From assembly GCA_963965975.1 (NCBI GenBank), contig OZ014411.1:11167501-11231500 (forward strand): 64,000 nt of DNA, given 5' to 3'. The stretch comes from Xestospongia bergquistia. Its lineage: Eukaryota; Porifera; Demospongiae; Haplosclerida; Petrosiidae. The notes beneath the pieces are model-generated. The model searched no databases and was not told where the DNA came from. It worked only from the letters and a program-made list of their open reading frames with translations. The position numbers were made by a program, and so were the translations under genes. This document shows positions 35,101 to 46,570 of this stretch, in pieces. The first letter of the stretch is position 1. Each line of letters opens with the position of its first letter.

Positions 35101-36435
35101 GATAATTTATCAATATAAATTTATCTATTACCTTGATTTAAACTGCTATCAACTGAAGCTACTGATGTAGTAGTCAATGAACTATCTAATATGACTCAAT
35201 GATATCATGATCTTAATGTATCGTATTATACCTTCACTAACTACAGTTTAATTGAGTGGATATCCAGTATTTCATTAAGAAATGCCTTCTCTATGTCAAT
35301 ATTAGTGTTATGATTATAAATCATATGTACTTACCATAATCCTTCAATAAATCCTTAGCACATGCTACATTGCTAGTAAATTTTAACAGTACACTAGCAA
35401 AGATCATCAGGTTGCTATAGTTACTATGTATAGCATAACGTATAGCTCTTAATAGGACAAACAATGCTTCTGCTTCAGACTGAGATTCTGCAATACTTTT
35501 TACTGTAGACAATGTTATTTTTGAAATAACCTTCTCTCCACAGAGCATCTCTGCTACTCTAATAGGATATTGAAGAGATTGAGAAAGAATACCATAATGA
35601 CAACGTAAAATGTCACTGGCATGATCTTCATGACTATTGTAACCTGTCATTACTACCTCTTGAACATTAGCTATTGTTGTCTCATCTTCTGGAAATTTTT
35701 GACCTTGAAATGAAAAAATGTTAAAATAAATTATTAAAAATTAATGATCTCTCACTATATTCACTGATAATTATCTCAGATAGAACTTTTGTCTCCTCAA
35801 ACTTGGACAGTACTGTTGCTAACACTTTCAAATTCTTGTGATCTGAAGATATTGCTATATGTATAGCAGATAACAAAGTAGTCTTCTTTTCATCCAGAAT
35901 ACCCTCCATTGTCTCCATCTTATCAAGTGTTTCTTCAGTGATATATTTCTCACTAAATAAGAGCTGAGACACTTTTACAGGATTGATCATAGACTGTGAT
36001 AGTGTATCATCATGGGACCAAAGAATAATAATGGCTTCAGTAGCTAAGGAGTCCATTCCTGTAATGAAAATAATGACACTCTAGCTATCTTATCAACCAG
36101 ACTCACTCACCAGTAGAGATACAACATTTTCTTAATAGGACTAGCTCATACTCATGAGCAATAGTGATTTCTTTGATGATCTTCTTCTTCAAAGTATCTA
36201 TAACTTGTCTTCTGGTAGAATGAGGGTTGGTATCTAACCACAACTCAAACATTTTTAATGTCTTGTAGGTAGAATCATCAGGCTGTCTACGAATATCATC
36301 CAACCTCTTGGAATCAAGTTTAAGCAGGATACCAAACTGATACCATTTACTACCAATATGTATATGTTCACATAATTCATCAAGAGCTGGTTTCTCTTCT
36401 AATATCTTCTCAAATGAAAGATTACTTGAAGCCAT
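32159..36435 (-). CDS. NLR-like protein: Death-CARD-CARD-domain X-coiled coil-LRR, frame break in LRR exon
   Basis: Exons with agreeing phases: 36435-36111 (Death, GSKWYQFGILLKLDSKRLDD, MFELWLDTNP), 36058-35756 (CARD-like, LLFSEKYITEETLDKM), 35703-35335 (second CARD-like, LCGEKVISKITL), 35185-35132 and 35081-35031 (Ser/Thr-rich linkers), 34981-34308 (domain X, DDVLDVVNDHCTLINISCL, NSIIVTCFFPL), coiled-coil exons 34250-34133, 34047-33985 and 33904-33767, acidic linker 33725-33618, and LRR exon 32945-32159. The LRR exon is about 7 bases short near 32757 relative to the gene at 8571. This shifts the frame and creates a stop after NNLNK; downstream repeats are otherwise well preserved (VLDLINCNITDNGVRYI). 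The host gene is thus either recently damaged, makes an LRR-less protein, or carries an assembly error. No NACHT is present. The start ATG at 36435 gives MASSNLSFEKILEEK. Confidence 0.8.
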
Positions 36436-36553
36436 TGTTTCTTCCTCAGTGACAACACAGTGAACACACCCATAAATGATCTTTTGGATGGGGCTCACAT
36501 AGTACCACACCTTCTAGTATCTTTAACCCTTTAGCTCAAGCTGCAATGTCAAT
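36436..36553. promoter_or_regulatory. Short divergent interval between NLR-like gene and RABL3 fragment
   Basis: About 118 bases lie between the minus-strand NLR-like start codon and the plus-strand start of a RABL3-like fragment. If both were ever transcribed, they shared a promoter. No defined element was recognised. Confidence 0.35.
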
Positions 36554-36880
36554 ATGTTATGGAAAGTTATTGTTCTAGGAGACACAAGTATTATAAAATA
36601 CACGTTGATACTGTATATTGCACCATTAGGAGTAGGTAAGAGTTCTTTAGTGAGTCTAATATCTGAAGGGGAAGTCCTCACTAATCCCACGTCAACTGTA
36701 GGATGTTCAGTAGAAGTCAAGGTACCACATCCATTATTAACCACACCCACATTATTCTATTGTTTTAGTTACATGAGTTTACAAGATCTTTATCATCAAT
36801 TCCAACCAGTTTCTTTGTAGAATTATGGGATATGAAAGGGTCTGTGTCACATGAAAAGGGGCGTGGCATCTTTATCACTA
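36554..36880 (+). pseudogene. RABL3: RABL3 N-terminal fragment (P-loop GTPase)
   Basis: Three exon-like pieces: MLWKVIVLGDT (36554-36587), GVGKSSLVSLISEGEVL followed by NPTSTVGCSVEVK (about 36630-36722), and VELWDMKGSVSHEKGR (about 36812-36865). The P-loop (GDT..GVGKSS), the switch-region TVGCS and the WDxxGS motif, together with SVSHEKGR, match RABL3, a small Rab-like GTPase. The remaining two thirds of the protein do not follow; instead FKBP-derived sequence begins. A functional product is unlikely. Confidence 0.75.
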
Positions 36881-37063
36881 GACAAATGGTATAATATATT
36901 AATTTCACAGTGAAATATCATTGTACATTTGTAGTGTCTTAGAAAACTATTGTATGGAACAATATTGACTATAGTATTAAGAGAAATGAACTCTAATTTA
37001 AACTTGAGTAAGGGCAGGTAAGTTGAACAGCTGTTTAATAAATTACATCGTTATGAGATCATA

Positions 37064-38460
37064 GGTTATAAAAGGATGGGATGTGGGTATGGCTACAATG
37101 AAGAAATGAGAAATCTTTATTGACATGCTCACCAGAATTTGCTTATGGTGAAAGTGGTTCTGGTGAGAACATTCCTTCTAATTCTATACTTCAATTTGAG
37201 ATTGAACTCTCGTTGGGCTGGAGAGGACATTACCAAGGATTGAGGTGTTCTAATGAGTGTGGTTACCAAGCGAACAGGATATAAGAAACCCATAGAGGGA
37301 TCAACAGTAAATGGTATAATATTTAATATTAACTAAGATAATACATTATAATCTACATATGTAATATTATATGTATATACTGTCTGAGGTGATAGGAGTA
37401 GATCAAAGCTTGTATTGTTAATGTATTATATTATATTAAGACTACTATTAATAGTATATAGTTACTATAGCAACTACACTTGTACTCAATGACATAGTGA
37501 GACAGCTAATGAGATCTCTTCAAGCTTGTTCTCCTGTTTCCTCTCATTTCCTAGATATGGCTCATTTAAAACCACTGACCGATGCTTACAAGTTAGACTC
37601 AGAAATGCTTTCTCATGAAGTACCTTTAGCAAAGTGTACGCTGGACGGAAAACATCTCACTGACATTACTGATGTCCTGGTAGAACTTGTACTCTTGGGG
37701 GTGGCTTTTCCTACACTTGCTGTTTTGCTAAAACTTGCTTTAACAATTCCTGTTAGTACCGCTAAGTGTGAGCGTTCATTCTCCACTTTAAAAAGAACAA
37801 AAACTTACCTACGCTCTTCGATGCCTGAAGCAAGGTTGAACAATATGGCAATAATGTCCATAGAGAGAGACATTGCTGACAATCTTGACCTTGAAGAGGT
37901 TGTACAAAAATTTGCCAAAGATACATGTAATAGAAGGATTCTTTTAGATTAATAAAAATTACAATGAATGACGTAATTATGATGCATTGAAATTGAGTAA
38001 TATAAATTATAGTACTTTATGGTCGTGCCCTCCCCCCCTCCCCCAGGTCTTCCCACCTAGCTATGCAACTGCTTGTACTAGTAATTGATGTGTCCACTAT
38101 ACTAGTAATTAGTACGGGTGTGGCTCTTAAATTTTGTACAATATTCTAATACGCTATAATTTTATCTCATTTTCAGTATATATAAAGGGTACTATTGGTG
38201 ACCATGTCATTGAGGATAGGGAAGTGGAGTTTGTTGTAGGAGAAGGTGAGTCACCACTAACATGATGTGGGTAACACCTCTCCTATAGGTTCAGAGGTCA
38301 ATGTAATTGAGGGGGTAGAGAAAGGGGTGGAGAAAATGAAGGACAAAGAAGAGGTCACATTAACAATACAACCTGGTTATGCATTTGGAGGTACAGGATC
38401 TGGAGATATAGGGAAAGATGTCCCTCCTATGATTAGAAGGAATATTAAAACAATATGAAA
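37064..38460 (+). pseudogene. FKBP4/FKBP5-like immunophilin remnant
   Basis: Exon-like pieces of a tandem FK506-binding (peptidyl-prolyl isomerase) protein. Bases 37064-37313 carry VIKGWDVGMATMKK, then in another frame SLLTCSPEFAYGESGSGENI, and then the linker ending KKPIEGSTVN. Bases 38177-38245 carry IKGTIGDHVIEDREVEFVVG, and 38289 to about 38435 carries VEKGVEKMKDKEEVTLTIQP and the second-domain GYAFGG motif. At least one frame change and stops occur in the first piece. The N-terminal part and the TPR domain expected in FKBP4/5 are absent; a coiled-coil remnant follows instead. A hAT transposase remnant lies in the intron between the first two pieces. Confidence 0.72.
37497..37952 (+). mobile_element. 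hAT DNA transposon remnant: C-terminal dimerisation domain
   Basis: An open frame of about 150 codons ends with the hAT dimerisation region: PVSTAKCERSFSTLKRTKTY and LRSSMPEARLNNMAIMSIER. The element lacks the BED finger and the catalytic core, which do not occur nearby. Terminal inverted repeats were not found. It sits inside what was an FKBP intron. The open frame is unusually clean for such a short fragment. Confidence 0.85.
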
Positions 38461-38519
38461 GTGAAAAGGAACTGTTAGAAGTCGTAAGTTTGGTGGGTGT
38501 GGTTAAAGTCTTAACCCAT

Positions 38520-38815
38520 TTCATCATTTGTTATGTTCTACTATGAATCCATTTAACATATCATACATCCATTAATATACTATACATCCATTCAACATTA
38601 CATTTGTCCATTTAGCTGTCATCTGACTCAGTCTATGACAAGAGACTAACAAAACTAAAAGAGACGATACAAAAATTATATTCTGTTCTAGAAGCTAAAG
38701 ATTCAGTCCTGGGCACCAAGGAATAAGAACTCATAGAATGTAAAGATCATATCACATCACTGGAGAACCAGTTAGTGAAGTATGCTATCATGATGAATGA
38801 CCAATATAAGGTAAG
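38520..38815 (+). pseudogene. Coiled-coil block, inverted copy C
   Basis: The plus strand here matches the minus strand of 22045-22410 and 43260-43540. Readable parts are LSSDSVYDKRLTKLKETIQK, LIECKDHITSLENQLVKYA and MMNDQYK, with an in-frame stop after LGTKE. The flanking tandem repeat of ATCCATTTAACAT-type words is also shared, so the duplicated unit included intron sequence. Confidence 0.65.
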
Positions 38816-39119
38816 TGTATTGCTATTAATGATTCATTCCCATGTTTCATTCTCGTTCAATAAATTTCATTGTTTGATTGTCATAGTTCAGAACTATCAT
38901 TCTAATCTTTTCAGGTTATTTTCAATCTCACATACATCACAAACACATCACTATACTAAAATGAATGACCAATCTAAGGTAAACATGTTACTAGTAATGT
39001 TTCATTCTGTTAGGATTAATTTTCATAATTTGATTCCCATGCTTTAGAACTATCATTCTGATCTTTTCAGGTTATACATCAATCTCATCAGCAACATTAT
39101 TATATAAAATAGAAGAATT

Positions 39120-40382
39120 ATATCAAAATTCTGTGGAATTCATATCTGGGTAATGATAATTTAACAAGATAAACAAGATGAATGGTCTTAGACTCTTAGT
39201 TTATCATCTGTTTATGAGCTATCATTTCTCTTGGGTTTTCTATAACTCTGTCTACTCTTTGTAGCTATAGAAAAGACTCAGTCTGAAAAGTCTATAATAG
39301 TTATAGAACTCAGTCTGAAGTATATGACCAAAGCTTTGTGTATTTTTAATATTTCATATAGACTGGTCCCATTGATTTTGTTTGAAAAAAATTATTAATG
39401 CAGAGATGACTATTGTATGAAAATTGTAGTGACAGTATAAACACATGTTATGACTACAAAGTCAATAAAATTGTTGTGACAAAATGTACTATCAGGACAC
39501 TCCATTGATACCAGTATCTATTGATTGTCACAAATTATATAACTATTAATAATACTCATGAATAGTAGGTGGAGTTCTAGTTAATTATTATGCTATGCAC
39601 CATATGTGGTTGGTGGTCCTCACTGAATATGTCATCTAACAGAAAACTCTTGTTATCTTGTAAGTGGCTGTAATAAGACATGTATTAACTCAACTATATT
39701 AACTGATCATCTCAACAATCAATACTTTCCAGTGTCCGTTATGTCATCATATGACTATAGTACTGATTGTAACATTATGACTCATTGTATTTATTCTCAT
39801 CATATTGGTGACAAATTCTACCACTGTCCAGACAGTACTAGTATATTTTGTATAGGAGACATGTTGTGTTTTTTCACCAATATCAACCAGTTAAGTACAT
39901 CATTTGGCCACACGCCCACACCCAATTCCATTGACCATAAACTACATTCTTGTACCACAAATGCCCAACACTGTCTGTACTTTAAAATGTATCATTTAAT
40001 ATGATTCCAATTAAAACTGTTTTATTGCCAAACTTTACTTTTTTATATTTACCATAAATAAAATTGTATATTTGTTATTTAGACATGTTACTTCGTTACA
40101 TGTTAATCTATTGCTACTAGTATATATCATCAAGTAGTAACACTTAATATACAGAGAGGAAGATCTTTGAGGTGGAAGGTGACAGTGATTATGCAGTCTC
40201 TCTGATCTCTATGGATCTCATCCAGTTTGTTGATATCTCGTGAGAGTACTGAACTTTGTAAAATACAACAAACAAGTTAAATGAGAAATAAACATTTATT
40301 TTAATGATTAAAAGCAAGAATAAAAAATAATTACCTAAAAAACTTAATTAAAAATAACGCTGAAACATTAATTAAAATTTCA
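39120..40382. other. 1.2-kb stretch without a recognisable gene
   Basis: The longest open frame (39732-40004, plus) is Cys/His-rich by composition but matches no family I know and has no splice or context support. Nothing else was recognised. Confidence 0.45.
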
Positions 40383-42342
40383 ATTGGTGAAGAGTACAAT
40401 CAAAGGAGGTCTACAGAGAATCTATTACTAGATCATAAGCACACGACTAGCGAAGAACTGCAAACGCGTGACCTATCATTATGGCGGGAAATATGACATT
40501 ATGGCGGGAAAGCATAACAGCAGCACACGCGTTCAGCAAAAAGCTTACAAGAACAGCAAAAAACTTTTAATAGGTTTTTAATTTAATTATTTAAAAATTT
40601 TATTAAATAATTTAGCTTTTGGTTAAAAAATATTAATGATAATAATTTTATGATCAAAAGAATTAGTAATATGATGATACAATGGTTGTAAAAAAAATGA
40701 TAAGAATTCATTCAGTATGATTGTAGTTGTTTAGTAAAGATAAAAACAAAATTCTAAACTGATTCAGTTTTCAAAGTTATATTAAATCTAGAATCGAAAT
40801 TTCTAAGTTGGTGATTAGATAATCAAGTTTAAAATATAACTGAAATTAAGATAATTGACTTTTGACAAATTTTAGTAAAAAATTACTATTTTTTGGAGAA
40901 TAATATAAATTAAAAACATACTAACAAACTATAAAGTAAAACATGAAAATAAAATAAAAGAAAAAAGAAAAAAACTTAAAATAAGACAGTTTTAGTAGTT
41001 GAAAGTCCCCAAGAGTCCAGTCACTCCACAAGTAGAGAACATAGAGAAAGAAAAAGAGAGTTAGTTGTAACAACTGGATTGTTAAAGAGATGAATGGATG
41101 GAGAAATAGCTCACCTTCTTCAACAGTGCTGCTCCTGCAAGGAAAGAAAAAAGTAGTTATTAACTGAACTGGTGAAGACAACAAATGGATAGAGAGTGAA
41201 GAGAGACAGAGGAAGTGAAAAGGGACCACCAACACATACACACACAGCACACACACGCGCGCCCTAGAAGATCAGAGCTCCTCCCCGCCACTCGGCGGCC
41301 TGAGATATTAAAAAAATATATTTTTTTGGCCGCCGAGCGGCAGGGAGGAGATAATTAATAGGGTTTGTATGAGTGTGTGTATGATGTATGGGCTGAATAG
41401 CCCAAAATAAAATTAAAAAAAAAATAAAAAAAGAAGAGGAAAGAAGGCTTGAAGGAAGACAGAAGAGATCAAGCAGGAGAGCGACTCATCTTTTACATCC
41501 AGAGAACGTCAGAGAAGAACAGTCAAGACATCAGAAAACATCAAAGAAGAACAGTCAAGAACATCAGAAAACATCAGAGAAGAACAGTCAAGATCATCAA
41601 AAGACATCAAAAGAACAGTCAAGAACATCAGAGAACGTCAGAGAAGAACAGTTGAGTCCTGTAGAAACGAAGTGAAAGGAAAAATTTATTTACAAATTCA
41701 AAAAATCAATTGACAAAAATTATAAAATATAAAGTTTGAGAACAAAAAAGAAAAGAAAAAAAATAAAGATGACATAACTAAAATGAAAAAGATGATCCAG
41801 CGACGAGAGGTTATCCAACGATGAGACGAGTTGATCCAACGAAGTACGAGATGATCCAACGATGAGGCGAATCGTAGAGAACATAGAGGAAGAAAGAGAG
41901 AGTTATTTGTAACAACTGCTGAATAGATGTGAGATAGATGGATGGAGAGATAACTCACCTTATAATAAAGTAAGCAAAATTGAGTACTTTTATATTATCA
42001 AGAAATCTAGTCATGCTTCAAATTGACAACCTGTCAACATAAACTTGTGACAAATTTGGCGGGAAACAACTACACGCGTGATCAACATTAATTGATTTTT
42101 AATTGATTTGATTAACAACTAATTGAAATCTTCAAAATATACAATTAGTTTTAACATTCTACAAGTTGTTAGTAGAAAGAAATATAGTTTTAAAGCAATG
42201 TGTATATACAATAAAAGGTATAATATATTCTATCAGAAACTTCCAAACTAAACAGTTTAGCAGTTTCAGCTTTTTCTATAACAATATGTTTGTATATATT
42301 ATTAATTAGTGAAAGTAGTATAGATATGAAGGAGACAGCTAT
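40383..42342. repeat. 2-kb interspersed repeat with central GC hairpin, copy 2
   Basis: Direct-orientation copy of 24838-26795 with the same order of blocks: GCGGGAAA motifs near 40482, 40503 and 42056, the A/T block, the CAAGAGTCCAGTCACTCCAC repeat, the hairpin at 41278-41350, the AGAACAGTCAAG tandem units (41505-41655), the GATCCAACGA words, and the AATTGATTTTTAATTGATTT tail. Divergence between copies is substantial, with many short indels, so neither copy is recent. Confidence 0.75.
41278..41350. other. GC-rich hairpin inside repeat copy 2
   Basis: The left arm CTCCCCGCCACTCGGCGGCC (to 41300) pairs with GGCCGCCGAGCGGCAGGGAG (from 41328) across an A/T-only loop. Compared with copy 1, both arms have changed at matching places so pairing is kept. 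Confidence 0.8.
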
Positions 42343-42619
42343 TGATGTTCAAATGGCTGAAGAGATAAACTAGACACAATATTATCACACCAGTTGTATT
42401 ATATGTACTTACCTATAACAATTAAATGGAAGTCGTTTGAATTCTGATTTTTCCACCCTTAGCAGAAGCTGCTGCCTTCATTCTGCCATATATTGTGAAC
42501 CATTCTGTACAAGTGAGGTTATCAGAATGAAAGAGAGGGAAATGGAATTTAAAACTGGAACATAATTAGCTACTTTTAAACATGCTCTTAAACTTACAAT
42601 TTGTCTTTCTTTCTTTATA

Positions 42620-43020
42620 AACAAATTACATGTACATGTACGTGTACCTAGGTACATGTACATGTTGTATATATGGTAATATTGATATGCAAGGTACCCT
42701 TAATAGGTACATGTATATGTAATATGGTATGCAAGCTAGCTATTGAGGGCAGCTTCTATACTGTTATTACCATATTAAATGTATATGTGCACCTACTGAG
42801 GCTAGTTTTCATACTGTATTACATATACATGTACATGTACACCTATTGAGGATAGCTTGTATACTATCATTACCAGATTACATATATATGTATATCTATT
42901 GAGGATAGTCCCATACCATTACTACTATATTACATGTACAAGTACATGTACATATTGAGGGTAGCTTCGATACCTTTATTATCATATTATATGTATATGT
43001 ATATATACCTATTGAGGTTT
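42620..43020. repeat. Degenerate tandem repeat, units of about 65-75 bases
   Basis: Five or so units, each with ACATGTACATGTAC-like palindromic words, then CTATTGAGGATAGCTT and TACTATTACCATATTA. The first part (about 42630-42665) is itself near-palindromic around CCTAGG. Confidence 0.7.
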
Positions 43021-43984
43021 GTTTCAAATGTAGACAGTTTCTCTTGAAATTCTTTATTTCTTAGAGAACTCTACAGCGTTTTGATATAATTTTAGTATTT
43101 TAGTATAGTGATGTGTTTGTGATGTATGTGAGATTGAAAAATAAACTGAAAAGATTAGAATGATAGTTCTAACCAGTACAAGCAAATAATGAAATTTATA
43201 GAACCAGAATGAAACATGGGAATGAATCATTACTAGCAACACACTACCTACTTATGTTGGTCATTTATCATGATAGCATACTCCACTAACTGGTTTTCTA
43301 GTGCAGTGATACGATCTTTACATTCTATGAGTTCTCATTCCTTGGTGTCTAGGTCTGAGTCTTTAGCCTCTAGATTAGAATGTAACTTTTCTATTGTATC
43401 CTCTAATTCTATTAGTCTCTCATCAGAGGCTGTGTCAGATGACAGCTAAATGGACAAATCCAATGTTAAATGGATGTAAGGTATGTTAAATGAATTTATT
43501 TTAGAGCATAAAAGATGATTAGATTTTTAACCACACCCACCAAACTTAGATGGTTCCTTTATGCTTTCATATTGTGTTAATTCTCCTTAAAATCTTTTGA
43601 CGCAGCCTCCCATTGGGCAGAGACTTGTTCTAAATTAGTTTGAAGACATTTGTTCTTCTTTGTTTTAAGCCAATGACAACAGCTTCAGATGATCAATAGA
43701 GAAATGGATGCAATCAGATCATTTGACCAAATCTTGACAAACTGTAACCACATACTCACACAATGAGAGAAGTACAAGGTATATATATATTATATTAACT
43801 ATAGTATCATCTGGATTTGCCAACTTGAATTTTAATATAATAATACAGGTTTGGCTATGGATACTGTAATTCTAATCAATAAAAAAATTTGAATTTTTCA
43901 TTTTAATTAAAAAATTTCGTTAAATCTTGTTTTAAATACACAAAGAGAATTGCAAACTTACCTAAGTTTCAAAAAGTCTATTGA

Positions 43985-44370
43985 CTTTTTGGATCAATTA
44001 TGCACCAACCAAGAATCAATGAATTCATTACGTATTTCGAAACCACCTGGATAGTTGAAACATTCTATACAGCAAAGTGGAACTTGTACAGACTAAAGGA
44101 CCACGGACAAACAATCAGCTATGTCAAGTAGTTGGCAAATCCCATCTGAATATCTTTGAATGTGTTGAGGTATTTCAGAGAGAAAAAGTCAGCACACAAG
44201 TTTCCATACAGCAGCTTGTAGCAGGTGCACATCTACCACATCAGAAAAAGAAAGCTATAGAAAAAGATCAACACATTAAGGAACTCAAAGAAAGATTTAG
44301 CAGTAATGTAATCTCTTTATCAGAATATGTAGCAGGCATGTCTCAACACATTAACTCATCAAATCTTTAA
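43985..44370 (+). mobile_element. MULE transposase C-terminal remnant
   Basis: Plus-strand sequence reads INEFITYFETTWI, then with a frame change GPRTNNQLCQVVGKSHLNIF, ECVEVFQREK, QQLVAGAHLPHQKKK and FSSNVISLSEYVAGMSQHI. This is the C-terminal region of Mutator-like (MULE) transposases: tyrosine/tryptophan-rich strand, PRTNN motif, then helical tail. The catalytic residues upstream are absent. It interrupts the duplicated coiled-coil blocks. Confidence 0.75.
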
Positions 44371-44534
44371 TCTTTACTTTTCTTAACATTAAGTTGTACA
44401 CTATTTTAATCATCATTCACCTTAAACTCCTTCATCATTACTTAGATTGTCTCAGTCCCTTTTGGTCCAGTAGCTCTTGTCTTGTAATTTGTAAATTCGC
44501 AATGTTTTTTAATTAGAATTACGGTATCTGTCGA

Positions 44535-44660
44535 GTAGGCGTATAATCATATAATTATATAATATATATTATACATATATATATATTATATATGATTATA
44601 AAATATTATATGATTTAATTTGTATAATATAAATATATAATATATATACATACATACATG
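44535..44660. repeat. AT-only low-complexity tract
   Basis: About 120 bases of interrupted TATA/ATAT words, partly self-complementary. Confidence 0.85.
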
Positions 44661-45399
44661 GATAACTCTTAACTACATGTGTTGAGACATCTATGTACAT
44701 GCACGTGTATGGTAACAAAGACACCAGTACAAAGCCCAGTATAACTGTACCTATATGTCAGTTACTGAAAACCCAGTATTACCGTATTACCAGTAGGTGC
44801 TATTTGCTACAGATGTGTCCTGCTTTCTAGAACTTGTTTGACTGGTCTGACCAGTTTTAGAAGAAGCAGTTGTGATGGGAGGATGGTGTTTGGAGGATTT
44901 GGGAAGGGTAGAGGAGGAAGTAGTACTTGCTTGTTTAGGATGTACATGTATATGTGAACTAGGTAAATGAAATGTAAGAGGTATGAGAATGGGAATGAAA
45001 ACAGTGGTATGGAAATGAGACTAAAGTATGTAGTATGAGTATCAGACTATACTAATTAACGAATGATTGTATAGTACGGGAGCAGTGAGGAATTAAAATT
45101 AATGTACATGTATATCAATATTGGCTTATCTAACAAACTTGTTAAACCAGTTAAATAATTATCTGATAAAATCTATGCTGATAACAATTTATGAAAATTT
45201 TTTGTTAGTTTTATGTTTCTGTCAAAGAGAACATTCATGGTATGTTCTCTATGATAGACTGAGGACCAGTTCTACTGACATTCCTTCCCAGTAGTTAAAT
45301 AGATTTAAGATTTTTTTACAAATCTTGTGAGTGATCCCTACTGGCTCACCCACACCATTATCAATAACTTAATAACATATTATTTAACTTAATAATATT

Positions 45400-45850
45400 T
45401 ATAAAAAATAAAAAAACCCTTGTGTGTTGCCCAAACGATTCCTACTCGCTCACCCACTCAGGCTTCCACTTAGGCTCCAGGATTCCCTGCTATTGCTAGC
45501 TGGGACCGCCACCTGGCTTGGTAACCCTCGTCCAAAGACGAGGTAATCCTGGCTGGAGCATCGCCCTAACTTAAAACCAGCCGTACGGGATTCCAGCTCT
45601 TAGGGAATGTCGCATTCAGGAACCGGGAACCACAAATACACCAGCCTCTTCTCGTTTAAAGGGAGACTACCAGCCCTATCCTAGTCGGCCTTTCGGATAC
45701 TCCGTAGAGTATGCTGGTAACCATCTCAGAGGTCTGATGCATTGCAGAACGCTGGCCCACAACACACTGGCACTCAGGACTGTTCAAGTTTCTTTTTATA
45801 TGTACGTACAATTTTGTCTTCATGCTCTTGTGGGTCGCACCATGAATCTC
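45400..45850. other. GC-richer island of unknown origin
   Basis: About 400 bases that are visibly richer in G and C than everything around them. On the minus strand it holds a frame with SPECQCVVGQRSAMHQTSEM and ILYGVSERPTRIGLVVSL, but no family is recognised. The words GTGGGTGAGC and AGTAGG occur twice near one edge (45340-45365 and 45440-45460, complement), and a CA/TA microsatellite sits at the other edge. It may be a SINE or other inserted repeat. No tRNA box or rRNA match was recognised. Confidence 0.4.
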
Positions 45851-46176
45851 ATTAACGATTAATGACAGCAACAGTGAAACGCTCTTTAAATAAATAAAAC
45901 AAACTACATTTTTAGGGGATAAGCGATCCCATTTAAGCAAACACACACACACACACATATATATATATTATTAATGACTTTAATTTTGTAATGTCTTAGT
46001 GAATTGGTGCCATTATGCCTACTCTCATTTCACCTACTAATTGATGACCAGTGCCATTTTGCCTACTCATGCAAAACGTGATGAAAATGATAAAAGTAAG
46101 TGTGTAAGAAAATAAATAAGGTTAAAAATCATCTAATAGTATTAAGTTCCGACAAAACTATGTATACACATATAGT

Positions 46177-46390
46177 TCAAATGGCAGTATGAGCAGAAAT
46201 TCCTCTAATATACTCTTCTAAACTAATTTGATCAAATCTACTTTTTAGTTCTCCTATTTTATTGTTTTTTTCGCACATCTCAAAAAAATTGACCATCTCT
46301 TCCTCTTCGATTGATAAGGTATTTGTGCCCTTCATAGATAAGTGATCTTGCTCCTCTCTGAGTTGTGACAAACTCCATGATCTCAATTGA
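46177..46390 (-). mobile_element. Second MULE transposase tail remnant
   Basis: A 69-codon minus-strand frame ends with NNKIGELKSRFDQISLEEYI followed by RGISAHTAI, aligning with the tail of the remnant at 43985-44370 (HIKELKERF, SLSEYVAGMSQH). Flanking words such as GTGCCATTTTGCCTACTCAT at 46048-46070 resemble MULE end repeats but do not form a clear inverted pair. Confidence 0.5.
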
Positions 46391-46408
46391 AATGAGTGTG
46401 CACTGGCT

Positions 46409-46530
46409 TAGGTAACACCCTTTTTATGTGAAACTCACATCAAAACCTGTCAACCCTTGTTTTTAGCAATTAAAATCATAGACTGGCTTAGGTAACATCC
46501 TTTTTATGTGATGCAACCCTTGTTTTTAGC
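46409..46530. repeat. Short direct repeat, two units
   Basis: CTGGCTTAGGTAACACCCTT with its downstream CAACCCTTGTTTTTAGCAAT occurs twice, the second copy with an internal deletion. Confidence 0.75.
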
Positions 46531-46533
46531 AAT

Positions 46534-46570
46534 CCTGTACATTGTCCTTTAGCAAAGGACAAGGTACAGG
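46534..46570. other. 17-base-arm hairpin
   Basis: CCTGTACATTGTCCTTT and AAAGGACAAGGTACAGG are complementary with one mismatch across a 3-base loop. Its position directly after the direct repeat suggests a transposon end or excision scar. Confidence 0.6.

Noticed and set aside
39732-40004. 90-codon Cys/His-rich frame
   Set aside because: No recognisable zinc-finger spacing, no homology and no splice context.
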